Notes: generated by a model from the sequence alone, not told the origin. 64,000 bases of DNA from Aporrectodea caliginosa (GCA_020284085.1 JACEVL010000148.1:579501-643500), one strand, 5' to 3'; shown: positions 10,732-22,814, counted from the stretch's first letter. Numbers and translations: made by a program.

Positions 10732-12660
10732 CTAGACATTCAAAATCAGTGGCGTAAATCACGGGAGGGGGGGGGCAGAGTTCAAAGTAGGTAATTTTGT
10801 CCTTTGTGGACGTGGGCAAACCCAACACCAACACTGGGAAACTGCAAAGTTCAGTGCCTGACGGGACCAAACAAAGAACCAGATGGAATACTACAACCCA
10901 CTTTACAGACCGGAAATTCAACACTGTAATCTTTGAACCATACAGCAGCACAGTGTAGTTCATTCAGGAATTGTCTAATCAGCAGCACAAGATAACTGAC
11001 CAGCAATAAGCAGTTATCACACAAATGCATAATTGTTTATGGTTTCTTCAGGAACCTTGGTTTGACAGTGCACTACTCTTGTTCACAATAAATTTCTTTA
11101 AAACACTTTAGTAATAATAATAAATACAACAATAATGTGATTTGTACAGTCCCGTAGGAAAGGGCACTGTGCGAGCAATAGTGAGTAAGGGATTTGCTCA
11201 ACACAGAGACCATCTCAGAGGACGCTCGAACCCGTACTCTCTGCATCACAAGGCGAGCACTGTAACCAATCGGATACGTGTCTCACAAATGACTAATACA
11301 CCGACTTCTATGCTGCTTATCATCATCATCATCATCAGGATCCATGGGCCGAAGGCCCGTAGGTGTCCAACGCTTGCATCAGATCCATGGGCCGAGGCCC
11401 GTTTGGAGTCCAATGCTTGCATTGGATTTCATACGTATTTTTTCTTTACGAACGGAGTATCTGCACCCATCCGTTCGACCTTCGCACTTCTCCCTTAAAG
11501 AGAGTTCCAGGCTTAGGACTGGCTCTGATATCCACTATCTTGTGGTATCAGAGGCGGCGATGCCGCCCACGTTTGCCAGCTTTTCAGGGTTCCTGCTGAG
11601 CCTGTCCACCTCGCGTAGCGCCCTAGGTGGTACTTCAGCCAAGACCTTCACCACTGATGGCATAGCCTCAGCAGGCACTCCCCTACTTACTGTTGCCACC
11701 CCTCACCACGTTGAGGTGTGAGTCGGACTTTGGGAGGGGGCTGCTTATACAATATAATAATAGTAATAATAATTATGACAATTTATATGGCGCCGTAACA
11801 CGGCCATGCCGTTACAAGGGCGCCTAAATCCATTGGAAGAAAGACATCAAAAACAATATGCAACACATCAATCAATGGTTGCTTTAATTGAAACTGCAAT
11901 CACAAATTGTAATCAATTGGAAGAAACTCATCAAAAGTCACTGCTGTCAGATCAGAAAAATGTTGCAGTTTGCTCGCTGCTTAATTAAATCGTACAATTC
12001 TAACTAACAACTGTAATGATATATTCAGAATTTCAGAACTAGCACTCCAGTCCAAAAACAGAGAAATTATACAGCACAACTTTTTGAAACAAAGTGAATC
12101 TGGATAATTTTTAACAGTGGATGTGTTCCGTGCTTTTAAGAGTTCATATCGAGCAGAAGGGCATTGATAACAAACATCATGTGAAGCCATGTGGAATGAC
12201 TCCTTCTCGACAGCCATGATCATTTGGAGGGCCACGCAAACATTGCACTCGTGCGACAGGGATGAATTAAATATAAATAATTAGACACAATATAACAATT
12301 GTTCAAACAGAACCCCACCATTGCAAAAACAACTTACTACGGGCCAACTGCGGATTGCAGTTCGCTTCTCGATGCTGGCTTATTTAAGAGATTTATATCT
12401 CAGACTATCACAGTCCATACACAAGGACCTTAAATGACATGGCACCTATTCAAACGGGCAGCGGTGGTGAAGGCTCTCCCCAAACAATTCATTGAATATT
12501 AGTAGGGGTTGAGACCAAACAGTTGCTACATAAAAACGTCAACATTTACTACACCTTAAATTGTAATTCGGTTAATGTGCAGCACAATGTTCAGAAACGT
12601 ACGTCCAGCGACAAAGGCAGATATCAACATCTTCAGGTCAAGAAGACGCTGGCTGCAGTT
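10732..12660. other. Intergenic, repeat fragments
   Basis: At 10748 CAGTGGCGTAAATCACGGG looks like the left end of a hAT-type element whose partner end was not found. About 11185-11285 is a tRNA-like SINE head on -. About 11335-11730 is a dispersed element containing two diverged copies of a segment starting GATCCATGGGCCGA. About 11745-11830 is a LINE 3' tail (- orientation, ATGGCGCCGTAAC...CCGTTACAAGGGCGCC) shared with 45445-45490. No gene seen apart from the entries listed. Confidence 0.5.
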
Positions 12661-12666
12661 GTGAAG

Positions 12667-12784
12667 AGATGGAGGCATCTGTTTCACTTGATATTTTTCT
12701 AAGTATGCAATAATCAGATCAGACAGATGGAGGTATCTGCTTCACTCTATTGTTTTTCTAAGTATGCAATAATCAGATGAGACA
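12667..12784. repeat. Two-copy tandem repeat of 58-60 bp across the RGP1 stop codon
   Basis: Copies at 12667-12724 and 12725-12784 share AGATGGAGG.ATCTG.TTCACT and AAGTATGCAATAATCAGAT. The proximal copy (in gene sense) contains the last codons and TGA of RGP1; the distal copy lies in the presumed 3' UTR. Confidence 0.85.
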
Positions 12785-15700
12785 GACGCTGTCCGTTTTC
12801 AGGAGCGATACGCTGTTGACAAACGTCGGCTTTGTGGCATAGACCGTAATCGGGAGGTCCCAGACCATGGTCTCGACATCCAGATGGGCCGGTCCCTGCC
12901 AAACTGGACTGTCGTCTGGGTCTTTTGGTTCTGGTCGGTCGAGAAGCGGAACCTTCGACGTAACAAACTCAAAATGGAGACGCCATCGAAGAGAGACTAA
13001 ACAGAAACATATCATAACTTTAAAAATAATTCATCAGGTTTGTATTTTATTTAATGCAGTACATGCACTTCTTATACCAGTACTTCGTGCAATGCTTGCC
13101 TATCGCATTCAAAGCATCTGCGCGTCAGTTTGGCAAAATGTCCCATCTGGGAAAATCCATCTGCGCGTCAGTTAGGCAAAATGTCCCATCTGGGAAAATT
13201 CACTGTTGCTCACTATCCCACTACTTTCCCCTCCTCTACCTACCTCTCCAGCACCAGTCCTCTGTCCCTTCCCACCACCTTCCCATCAAGAAATAAAGAA
13301 CTACACACATATTAGTTTGAAAATTTTCAACACATGCATGGCCACACACACATGTTAAGCTCAAGCATATAATTCATGACATTTCTCATATTATTCGCAG
13401 AATGCTGGATTGCATACCGCACGGCGCACGCAAGTGCTCGTCCACATAACGTGGTCACCGAAGTAAGCAAGCAAGAATATCCTATAACAGACCAACTGCT
13501 AACTGCACTTTGGTGTACAAACAACATAGTGTCACAGACAGTTATCTAAAGGCAATTCATCGATCAATGGTTCTAAAATAACTTTGTGTAAACGGCTTGC
13601 TGAAGTTCTCTAACCAACAACAGTATAAACAGATCGCACACTCCTCACTGTGAGGAAGTGATCAAATTAATTATCGTTAGTAGAAAGAGAAGAAAAGCGG
13701 TCAACTGAGCGCTAGCAACTTCATTTTCTTAACCTTGGCATCTGATATTTACAATGACAGTGTACAGTCAGTGTATTCAATCACCAGGCTGTACAACTTT
13801 AACAGAAAACTTGAAACATCTTTTTGCTCTTAGTGTGGATTTGAACCCACAGGGCTGACACTCCAGCAGGCTAACCACTAGACTATTTCTGATTATAATT
13901 AAACATTCACATACTCCAATAGATTGAGAGGATCTTATAAAATGCTCAAATAGATCAACAACTGACCTAGATCCGTTGTGAAGCTCGGTGTTGCCGTGAG
14001 AGGTATCGCTATGCCAAAGTGCGTTTTGGCCGTGTTCAGACAAAACTCGTCGTGTTTGCTGTAAGCCGTTGTCACAGTACCTTGGCCAGTCTTACGACGG
14101 CAGCCATCAGCAATCTGTTCCTCACTCTGCAGTGTCACTGAAAACTGAAAAACAAACACGTCCACGCATAAGAATAAACCTCTCTTAGCTAAAAAAAAAC
14201 CCATTTTGGTAGATTGCCTTGGGCAAATCCTCAGAGAAGTTAGCTATTATTGATCCTAAATTTAACATTTGCTCGATTCTCTTTTAAATCTTTGTTGCTG
14301 AATTGTATTCCCAGTGGGATTAAGAGTAATTTGGATTATTATGAAGTAACATACAATCAATGGACTTTTAGGTGTAAAATTTACTGTAGTCAAATTAAAA
14401 TTTAATTAAATTTTTTTCAACTATTGCAATGGCTTATAAATGGCCATGCATGCAAGACACAGTGTGTGATAATGGGTTTACTCATAGCATCAGAAAACAT
14501 ACTCAAAGTTGACGAACTTCCTAATTACAGTACATCAAGTGATTCATAATCCATAATCACAGTCCAAGTAGTTTTGGATGATTGCATATGCAAGGCCTAA
14601 AAATGTGCATGGGCTAATTGCAGCACAGATCGGGGGCCCAATAGCGCATTGGATAACACTGGCATAGAGAGCGAGAGGTACCGAGTTCGAGTCCCGTAGG
14701 GCGGACATGCTTTGTATGCTGCTATCAGCGCCGTGTATTGCAGGCTGTCTGTTCAGTTAGTAGTTAAGATTTATGTCTTCTGTCATTTAATTGTGTTCTT
14801 GTGAATTGTTTAAATGTCATAACATGTAAATGTACAGCGCAGTGCGTTTGTCAGGCGCTTGATTAAAGAAAAGATATTATTATTGTTATTAGTATGTGTC
14901 TAGCCAGATAACAGTGTTATTACAGTTGATGTACTAAACCTGAACACAGGAGACATTGCCTTGGGTAAAGTCACACGTTCCGACGATGTCATCACCAATT
15001 CTATACGCCTGTTTGAAGAGACAAAATCTGGCAACTCTTCCACGTGAATTTGTTATGTTGTAGAAGCCTACAAAGTTCAAACATCAGCTGAAACCCCAAA
15101 CAGCCAACAACTGTTTGCTTAAAACTAGTTACTATTATTATTTAGCAGTATTATTATTATAATTATAAGGAAAAGGTTTACATAGCACAACTTAATAGAA
15201 CTAGAAACAGTGCAACTGCATTAAGTGTACCTTGCTGTATAGTAAATCATATGCTGATTTTTAGTGGTGATATATAAATGTTCGTTCACATTAAAATACA
15301 TTACACTACATTTAAAACATTTGCGGAAGTTCGTCCTCACTCGGTCCTCTGCGTCCGGTCATAGTCTGTAGATTTTCCAGCGCAATGTCAACTATGGAAT
15401 TTTCATTCTTTGGTTTCTGATGAAACGGATTGCTCGGCCGATAGTCTCCGGCTTGCTCCGTCTCCAAAGACGTCTCTGCTGTCAATCCTAGACACAAGAG
15501 GCACCACAGATGCAGATTTCAACAAAAACCGTCATCACCAATAACCACCAACCAACAAACAGCACAGGATAAACGTTATTCCAAATAAATAATGGCATAA
15601 GTTTCTTTTAATATCACTTTACCATTTGAACCACAACTCTAGGTACATGTTTTTTAATTCACCTCAAAATTTAAACAAGTCTGTAAATAATACGAGTCCA

Positions 15701-18257
15701 TTATACCAGTCTGTTACTGTAGTGGCGATAAATTTGACCTATAACTTAAATGAACATTGCAAAGGTTGCCCAAACATTAGAGGCTAATCTCTAACAACGA
15801 AACTTGCGTCTGTTTTTATTTTTGCTCCGCTCTTTCGTCGCTTACCATTTGTATTCATATTTGGCCGAATGGTAAAAAATGCTATTTGGTACAGTAAAAA
15901 CAATGCTATTTGGTACAGTAAAAAATGCTATTTGGTACAGTAAAAAATGCTATTTGGTACAGTAAAAACAGTGCTATTTGGTACAGTAAAAAATGCTATT
16001 TGGTACAGTAAAAACAATGCTATTTGGTACAGTTCTAGTCTGCACACTGGATTCTTACCTGGAACAACTAAAACTCGAAATGGAACTCGCATTAGCTTGG
16101 TACGAGAACCGAACCTCTGGGCGCCGACTGTGATTTTGTACGAGTACTTAACGGCAGCTCCACGATACGATGGTATCAGGTCAAATGGCAATGCTTCACG
16201 GTAGGTGACTGCATAAAAAGAAAATTCAAAATCATCAACTGAAGCATCCAGTATACACACTGTGTTACACATGACTCAGTGCATATCCACCAGGTAACCA
16301 ACATCATCTTTAACAATATGGAAATTATTTTCGATCTGTCAGTTTTAGTCAGCAAACTGGATGCAGGAAATTCCTTTCAGTGTAAGGCTTCTGTTCAAAC
16401 TATTTTGGGCATGATGAAAGATGTTCATAATTCACGTTAATTTTAGGAAATTTATATATATGCAAGTCTGAGATTGCTAAAGTAAATGAAGATTTCAATA
16501 AAATCCAGTTTCTAATGTCATGCAGTTTAACCCTTTAACGACGAGCGTGTACTAAACTGTATGGGAAACCATAGGTAGTTCGTCTTTAAAGGGTTAATGT
16601 AAACTGCAAGCTTGCATGTGTGATATAAACTACCATGAAACACGTCCAAATTCTTAGCCATAAATTCTGTAGAGGGAGAAAAAACAAAACTTTGGCTACA
16701 CACATTTATTTATATCTGTACGTTTCTGTCTGTTCCAAATGATCATGATTCTTTACGCTCTTGAAGCTACCAACGAGTTATGCTTTGTCCATAATGACAA
16801 CGCCTCTACAGAAATCATACGATTACACTACTTAAGATTAGATTAGAGTAACCTATAACTTACATGTCTGAGTTTCTCCAGGTGCTAAGACCAAGTCGCA
16901 AAACAATATTCTGGGAGTCGTTGCCATCACAGTTGAACCCTTTTCACCTGTCATACAATACCCAAAAACAATTTAATTTGCACAGGAAAAACTTATTTTG
17001 ACCTCAGACCTTGGTAAGTATTTAGCCAGCTTTTGGGCATTTATCTAAACCTTACTAAATCCATTGAAAGACATCACCAAGACTTCACTTCATATAATAA
17101 AACGGACACATGATACTATGACAGGTACAGTTCTAGACTCTTGGCCGACATTCTGAGAAAAATCTACCCATTTTATACTTAGATATACCAGGGGCATAGA
17201 CAAGAAAAAATTTCAGAGGGTTTTCTAGTTTTGGGGGTTGTTTTCCATTGGAAATTGTCGCATTTTTCTACATGTTTGGTTTTTAACAACAGTAATGCAC
17301 TTATTTCTGGGACTAGAACCTGCAAAACCACCCCTAAATATGCCCATTGTCAATACATCAAACCAAATAATTTCTTACACTTAAACAATGCAATTTTATT
17401 GTCAGTTGTATTGCTGTGGCTTTACCTCTGAATGGAACGAAGGACGTGTCGCTGCTGGACCTAGTCAGCTTGGCCGAAGAGACCTGACCGATGTCCGAAA
17501 CGTCCACCTGAGTCTCGTTTACCGAACACTGGCAGTGTATCTGCGCACTCGCCCAGGCAAGTTTTGCCGTCTTAACTTTACTGCAATGCACAAACGAAAA
17601 TCTTCAGTAATCAAAAACCTTTAAAAATGCTTAGAACTTTGCTAGTAGTTACCAATCCAAGTAACCAAAACACAAGCCTGTTCAGTCCAAGTATAAGACT
17701 CAAAACGTCACAATTAAATGCTGAGCAAGTTACACATAATAAATAGTTATGTAAAGTAATAATACCATTATTAGTAATTTCATAATTCATGAAGTGACCA
17801 GAAGAAACTTTTCTGGACATTCCCTAGATAGTTTCCTACTCCAAATTCTTCTAAATTCTAGTTAAAAGCTCACTACTACTTTGGGTAGATAAAAATATAG
17901 AAATATTAATGATAAAAAATCGCTAAAAATTATCGTTAACAATAATAATCACTAGTCAATTATGATGATAAAAATAATCATGTTCATAACTAACATAATA
18001 AAACATCCAATCAATTGGACCCCAATAACACCATCCCCTCAAAATTTAAAACACAGCGAAAAAATCACTCTCCCTAACTGACACCTACATATAACGATTA
18101 AATTCTTGGAAAACCCTAACACGTGAAATCCTCACCTGGCATTTGCCCCATTCCTAGACGTAGGACCTCCGACATTCGTAAATGTGATGCAGCATTCGAC
18201 GACTTCGCCAGCAACAAAGACCGACCGGCCGAGCAATTTTGCTGCTATTTCCACCAT
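12773..18257 (-). CDS. RGP1: RGP1 homolog (RAB6A-GEF complex partner 2), complete, 8 exons
   Basis: Subunit of the Ric1-Rgp1 guanine-nucleotide exchange complex that activates Rab6 at the Golgi for endosome-to-Golgi retrograde traffic. Coding exons on the minus strand: 18257-18136, 17580-17426, 16947-16864, 16208-16059, 15487-15341, 15067-14940, 14144-13967 and 12996-12773. All junctions are GT-AG and keep frame (phases 2,1,1,1,1,0,1). They sum to 1,188 nt, 395 aa; human RGP1 is about 391. Diagnostic segments: N-terminus MVEIAAKLLGRSVFVAGE, LAWASAQIHCQC, TPRILFCDL, SYRGAAVKYSYKITVG, RVARFCLFKQAYRIGDDIVG, FSVTLQSEEQ, SLRWRLHFEFVTSKVP and WDLPIT near the C-terminus. The fold is arrestin-like. 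A donor inside the fifth exon (CCGA|GTGAGG) is preferred over open-frame read-through because only it gives the right frame. No frameshift or missing segment was seen. Confidence 0.96.
13117..13202. repeat. 43-bp tandem duplication in RGP1 intron
   Basis: Two near-identical copies of a segment containing TCTGCGCGTCAGTT and GGCAAAATGTCCCATCTGGG lie in tandem upstream (gene sense) of the last RGP1 exon. Confidence 0.8.
13705..13895 (-). repeat. Dispersed repeat plus tRNA-like SINE head in RGP1 intron
   Basis: 13705-13790 matches the AACTTCATTTTCTTA...TTGGCAT...CAGTGTAC.GTCAGTGTA family (also near 62310). 13835-13890 reads on the minus strand like a degenerate tRNA gene, with a TGGATTTGAACCCA box-B complement and CTAACCACTAGACTA as box-A complement. 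Confidence 0.55.
14628..14895 (+). mobile_element. tRNA-derived SINE (family A), near full-length
   Basis: The tRNA-like head has a box-A-like TAGCGCATTGGATAACA and a box-B-like GAGTTCGAGTCCC. A body follows with GACATGCTTTGTA, CTGTCTGTTCAGTTAGTAG and GTACAGCGCAGTGCGTTTGTC, then CAGGCGCTTGATTAAAGAAA and an ATT/TTA simple tail. Further copies lie at 18775-19052, 19875-20120 and 63668-63915, all (-), with a truncated copy at 56336-56450. Inserted in an RGP1 intron. Confidence 0.9.
15879..16033. repeat. 22-24 bp minisatellite next to RGP1 exon 4 donor
   Basis: Seven tandem copies of GCTATTTGGTACAGTAAAAA with an optional CA spacer. The array ends about 25 bp from the splice donor of the exon at 16208-16059, inside the intron. 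Confidence 0.95.
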
Positions 18258-18689
18258 TACGTAATTAAAAGCACCTTTGGAAGACAAAAAGAAATGCGAA
18301 TCAAATCAAGGGTATCTTTGAAAGAAAGAACACTGCCCTAATGTCCCACTATGTATGTATGTATGTATGTATCTACGTCTGTATATGGCCACTTATTTAG
18401 CACAGTTAAATGCTGTAATAATTTCATTCACATCTTGTTAACCTTTCAACTGGAAACTAAAACCTTTTTGCTAAGATGGATACAATATTCTTTGCCCATA
18501 TGATCAAGTAATTTTTCCATGCGTTGTCTGCCACGGTCTTACAAATGAAGTCCCTATACTTATGAATAAATTATAATTCTAGAGATTACCATAGTTTCGA
18601 CAACCTCTATGGCCATAGTAATATGTATCTCACGTGCCAGTCTACGCCTTCGATTAGCGCTCTTCGCCATTGTAAGCTTTAATCGTAAG

Positions 18690-18765
18690 CTCTAAATTTA
18701 TAAAGCGCCACTTGAAAGTTAAGCGCCGGGCAACAGCTTATTCATAAGCGTTGCGTCGTGTCAGA
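18690..18765 (-). repeat. Dispersed 3'-tail repeat, family D
   Basis: Read on minus it matches the family pattern GAATAAGCTG(G/T)TGCCC...GCGCTT.ATAAATTT. Other copies: 28198-28270 (+), about 34000-34070 (-), 48958-49050 (-), 51268-51345 (+) and 62850-62930 (+). Confidence 0.65.
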
Positions 18766-18774
18766 GGGGTAGTA

Positions 18775-19052
18775 GTAATAATAATAATAATAATAATAAT
18801 AATATCTTTTCTTTAATCAAGCGCCTGACAAACGCACTGTGCTGTACATTTACATGTTATGACAATTAAACAATTCACAAGAACACAATTAATTGGCAGA
18901 AGACATAAATCTTAACTACTAACAGAACAGACAGCCTGCAATACACGGCGCTAATAGTAGCCTACAAAGCATGTCCGCCCTACGGGACTCTAACTCGGTA
19001 CCTGTCGCTCTCTATGCCACTGTGTTATCCAATGCGCTATCGGGCCCCCCGA
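18775..19052 (-). mobile_element. tRNA-derived SINE (family A)
   Basis: Minus-strand copy: an AAT tail at 18775-18803, then the body complement with ATCAAGCGCCTGACAAACGC and the tRNA-like head complement ending CGCTATCGGGCCCC. Same order as the copy at 14628 in reverse. Confidence 0.9.
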
Positions 19053-19874
19053 AGAGTCCCGAAGAGGAGGTTCAAGTCCCCTTGCCAGGGAGTCCAGAGA
19101 GAGAGGGCAGAGAAGCTGCTAACGCGGATGTCATTTAAATCGAGAAGACTTGGAAGGCGGAGGATCAGATGAGTCAGAGCAGGAAATCTGCGAGAGGTTA
19201 GACTTTAGTGTTTTGAATGGAAAGCCCGAGGGTGAGACAGATGATGGTGGCAATCAAGCTTTATAACTAAAATACTAGTTTGAGGAGATAAAACTTATGA
19301 AAAACATGCACAACTTAAGGCTAAGCACAACTGCTTTTAAATATTTTCTTTAAATTAAAGTATCATCAACCTACAAATAATATTATTGTACACACGAACA
19401 CCTGAACTGTCTACGTCATGAAAATTGTAGTAGTGTCCGTATGAGTAAGTAAGGAAGAAGCTCAGTTACCAAAAGCATACAATGTCATATTAATGTAATG
19501 TAAATGTATGCGCCTTTATATAGCGACTGGATGGCCACTATCCTGCACATTTTTCAATGAATTGATCGGGTGAGAGCCTTCACCACCGTTGCCCGTTTGA
19601 ATGTATCACCGTACAGACACAATAACGATCGAGCAACAGAGTAATGAGTCTGGCCAAATTTTTTAAAGTTGGGGCTGATAAAATTTTAGTTTATCGAAGG
19701 TCTTAAGCTTTAGGTGAATGCGCAGCATATTTTTAAACATTATACAAACTGGTCGCTCGACATAATTCAGTGGAAATCTAATTCCACACGGAGGAATCTA
19801 TATGCTTGGCTGAGAATTTGCATGAGTTTGAGTGTGCCTTCAGTAAGAATATTCTTACAAGAATGGCTTAGTAC

Positions 19875-19912
<38 letters not shown>

Positions 19913-20120
19913 CTTTTCTTTATTAAGCGCCTGACAAACGCACTGCGCTGTACATTTACATGTTATGCAATTGAAATCTTAACTACTAACAGAACAGACA
20001 GCCATGTAATACAACGGCGCTAATAGCAGCCTACAAAGCAAATCCGCCCAACGGGGGCTCGAACTCGGTACCTCTCGGTCTCTGTGCCAGCTGTTATCCA
20101 AAGCGCCACGGGCCCCCCCT
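19875..20120 (-). mobile_element. tRNA-derived SINE (family A)
   Basis: Minus-strand copy with a long AAT tail (19878-19913), TTAAGCGCCTGACAAACGC, a body deletion around the GAACACAATTAA segment, and a diverged tRNA-like head with CTCGAACTCGGTACCTC. It ends in CGGGCCCCCC. Confidence 0.88.
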
Positions 20121-20599
20121 ATTAGTCTATCAAAGAAGGGCATATTGATGCTAAAAGGTCGTACTTTGTGTTGATAGCACTATAAAAGTGTCTCATATTT
20201 TATCATTAGTTCATCATGTTTGATGGATTTATATTACAGGTGACAGATGTTTTGCTGTCGCTCCGGACTAGTAAAAATGCGCTGTATAAACGACAAGTAC
20301 GAACTGTAACAAGCTGTGTGCAAATGTTTATGAGACGAAGCAAGCAATTTATGCGTTTAGTGTTTTAAATGGTGAAACTTTTGCATTTAAATACATCAAT
20401 TTGCGTGCATAGATGTTTAATTTGGATGCTTTAGCTGTGCAATTTAATTGATGTCCTTTTGTGATGCTTAAAGTGATAAAAACAACCTGGCTATAGCCGA
20501 CGTGATTTGATATAGCGCCGGTATATAAGGTGTCTCCCTGGCGTGGCTTTTGTGTGGCGCTGAGAAATTACGGAGATTTACATTATATTGCCATTGTAT

Positions 20600-20880
20600 T
20601 GTATTGTATTTGAACACTTGTTATAACGCCCCTACCAGATTCCCATTCAGAGGCGCTCCCGACCACTGCGCGGACGCTGAATCGGAGTTTCACGCCGAAG
20701 CGCATGAGCAATTGCGAGTGAAGGACTTGCCCAGGGTCCCTACGCAGCAGCTTTGAGGTGGATTCGAACCCGCAACCCTCCAGCTGCAAGGCACCGAACA
20801 TACCCCTACACCACCGCGCCCCAGTTGTATTTGTGTTGTGTTGTATTGTACTCCGTTTATATTGCGACCGAGCCACCCGC
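20600..20880 (-). mobile_element. tRNA-derived SINE (family B)
   Basis: The minus strand reads a tRNA-like head GCGCGGTGGTGTAGGGGTAT...GGGTTCGAATCC, with good A and B boxes. The element body follows towards lower coordinates. A related copy is at 21275-21490. Confidence 0.75.
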
Positions 20881-21274
20881 AGTAAAGATCCGAGAAATTA
20901 ATCTCTGATAAACCCAGGCCGCCGGCGTGGCGAGCAGGCTACCAACCCACTCAGAACCATTCAAGTGCTAGTCTGAGTTGATCGTTTACGGAATGACTTA
21001 ATATGGGTTTATCAACATTATTAACTACGTTAATACTGATGTCCTTTGATGCACACTCTATATACTTCTTTATTGACACATTAAGTTGACAAACCGCAAC
21101 TTAGCGCAAAATAAAATAAAATATGTCTAATAGGCTGGAAAGTGTGGGATTTGATAATGGAAGCCTCTGAGTAGTTTCCTGGAGTGGCGATATATGTTTA
21201 ATTAATAAATACATAACTGCCCAGACTGCAAGTACTTTTATCTGCATCAGAAACGTTTTGTATAGTGTAACATG

Positions 21275-21490
21275 ATGATGATGATGAGTTCTCTGCCCGA
21301 ATGCAGGTCCATTGGCTTTTATGCCATCCGGGGAGGAGATGAGTGAGGTGGTTTCCCGTTGCCTTCCTCACAGACATTTGTGGATGAGCATCTTGTCCAG
21401 GTTGCTACGCAGTGGCTTGAGGTAGATTCGAACCTGCAACCCTTCGGTTACAAGGCACAGAACATACTGCTACACCACCACGTTCCAGTA
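21275..21490 (-). mobile_element. tRNA-derived SINE (family B), second copy
   Basis: The minus strand shows TGGTGGTGTAGCAGTAT and GGTTCGAATCTACCTC, then a body ending in an ATC/GAT simple run at 21273-21285. It shares the TTGCTACGCAG segment of family B. Confidence 0.75.
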
Positions 21491-21758
21491 GTGTAACATG
21501 ATTGTCAGCATTTGCTGTGGCTGTGATATGTTTTCTTTCATTTGCCATGACATGCCAAGATTTCATACATGCATATATGCATGCACATTTTTCTGACCAC
21601 CAGAAGGTGAATTTTGTCTTGGGCAATAAAATAAAAATGCTTTAAAACACAAGACTAAAGAAACAGCAGAATGTTGTCCTATTTTGTGATTGTAGCAGAA
21701 TTTCTGATTCTCAATTGATTTTATTTTAGCAATCATTTCTGAAACATCAAGACTTATC

Positions 21759-22814
21759 ATGGCTCTTGTAACCAACCAACAAGATCGCGATCAAGTGTGT
21801 CAGTTATTGACAGAAGCGGTTACCATGTTGTGCAAAAACATGTTGCCGTTCAGCAACAACATGTGTATCGAGGGACTGATTGGAGTTACAACAGACAGCA
21901 CCAACGTCATTCTTGTAAACATAAAGGAGACGATCACGCCTGCATGCGTTTTTACAGAAGGCGAGGCGTCATATCAAATGGAAGTTGACCCATCACCTGC
22001 TGATAACAGGTATAAGTCATCGAAACTAAAGCATCGTCGGAGTAACAGCTCCGAGGCTGAGCAGAGCCAGATTTCAACAGAGAGCAAACGGGAAGTTACG
22101 CCAGAAAAACCCGTAGGAAGATTTACTCCAGTCGAAAGTGCAGAAGAAAAGTCAAGTAGCGTTGTCGAAGCATGTGTGAAGTCTATAAAGCAAGAATACG
22201 ATACAGTTCCAGGCACTGATCAGTATGACCAAGTAAATATCGGTCAGACTGTGCTTGGCGAATTACGCAACAGCCCCTTACGGTATGAAAATAATCTACC
22301 AGGAAACGCAGTTCCAACAGGATGGTCAGAATATAATGATGCCAATGTCTCAAGACCATCATTGACATTACCCGAATCGACGTTGCTGCCGTGGTCAGAC
22401 GCAAGACATAGCCTAGAACAGATTCATGGCAAGGAGGCTTACGAGTTAATAGATCGTCAACATGAGGCACCTCACTTGCCTCATCCCAACAAGGTTTCAT
22501 TCACTATGGGCAAGGACAGGAATCTGCTATGGCACCCTCGTATAATGCCCAGTGACTACGCCAAGAAACATGGATCGCTTTCTTTTACAGTAGAACATGA
22601 CCCGTCTGGGTCAGAACTGTTTATCTGTGAGTGTGGTGAACCATTTCGTCATCGGTCGTCGCTGTATCGACACCAGATGGTGCACCTAGGAATGGCGTAT
22701 CGGTGCGACTTGTGCGGTATAATCATGAATCGAAAGGACAACTTGCTTACTCACAAGCGACGCTACTGTCTAGCACAGAAGCAGATGAACAAGACTGGTG
22801 ACTATGGCAACTAA
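21759..22814 (+). CDS. C2H2-type zinc-finger protein with atypical fingers, intronless CDS
   Basis: A 351-aa open frame starts at ATG 21759 (MALVTNQQDRDQ) and ends in TAA. A strong acceptor (TTTTATTTTAG at 21720-21730) just upstream suggests a 5' non-coding exon. Residues 1-70 look folded (QVCQLLTEAVTMLCKNMLPF, then IGVTTDSTNVILVNIKET) and may be an oligomerisation or regulatory domain I do not recognise. Residues 75-280 are low-complexity and Ser/Glu-rich. The C-terminus holds two fingers: residues 290-309 with CECGEPF...RHQMVH (CxC instead of CxxC) and residues 316-337 with CDLC...HKRRYC (CxxC, then H-x4-C). Probably a nuclear DNA- or protein-binding factor. Start choice is supported by the Met being just after the acceptor and by the lack of upstream in-frame coding. 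Confidence 0.85.
   Translation: MALVTNQQDRDQVCQLLTEAVTMLCKNMLPFSNNMCIEGLIGVTTDSTNVILVNIKETITPACVFTEGEASYQMEVDPSPADNRYKSSKLKHRRSNSSEAEQSQISTESKREVTPEKPVGRFTPVESAEEKSSSVVEACVKSIKQEYDTVPGTDQYDQVNIGQTVLGELRNSPLRYENNLPGNAVPTGWSEYNDANVSRPSLTLPESTLLPWSDARHSLEQIHGKEAYELIDRQHEAPHLPHPNKVSFTMGKDRNLLWHPRIMPSDYAKKHGSLSFTVEHDPSGSELFICECGEPFRHRSSLYRHQMVHLGMAYRCDLCGIIMNRKDNLLTHKRRYCLAQKQMNKTGDYGN

Larger units (their letters stand above)
18258..21758. other. Divergent intergenic region between RGP1 and zinc-finger gene, SINE-rich
   Basis: It contains the likely promoter of RGP1 at its left side and the 5' region of the zinc-finger gene at its right side. Repeats: a GTAT tetranucleotide run (about 18350-18372), a family-D 3' tail (18690-18765, -), two family-A SINEs, a retroelement tail (about 20470-20590) and two family-B SINEs. 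No additional gene seen. Confidence 0.55.

Noticed and set aside
10748..10960. Second hAT MITE starting CAGTGGCGTAAATCACGGG
   Set aside because: Only one end was found; no matching right end or duplication nearby, so not called as an element.
15312..15340. RGP1 exon 5 extending to the in-frame stop at 15312 (alternative C-terminus DELPQMF)
   Set aside because: The donor CCGA|GTGAGG restores frame to the next exon, which carries conserved RGP1 sequence; read-through would truncate the protein.
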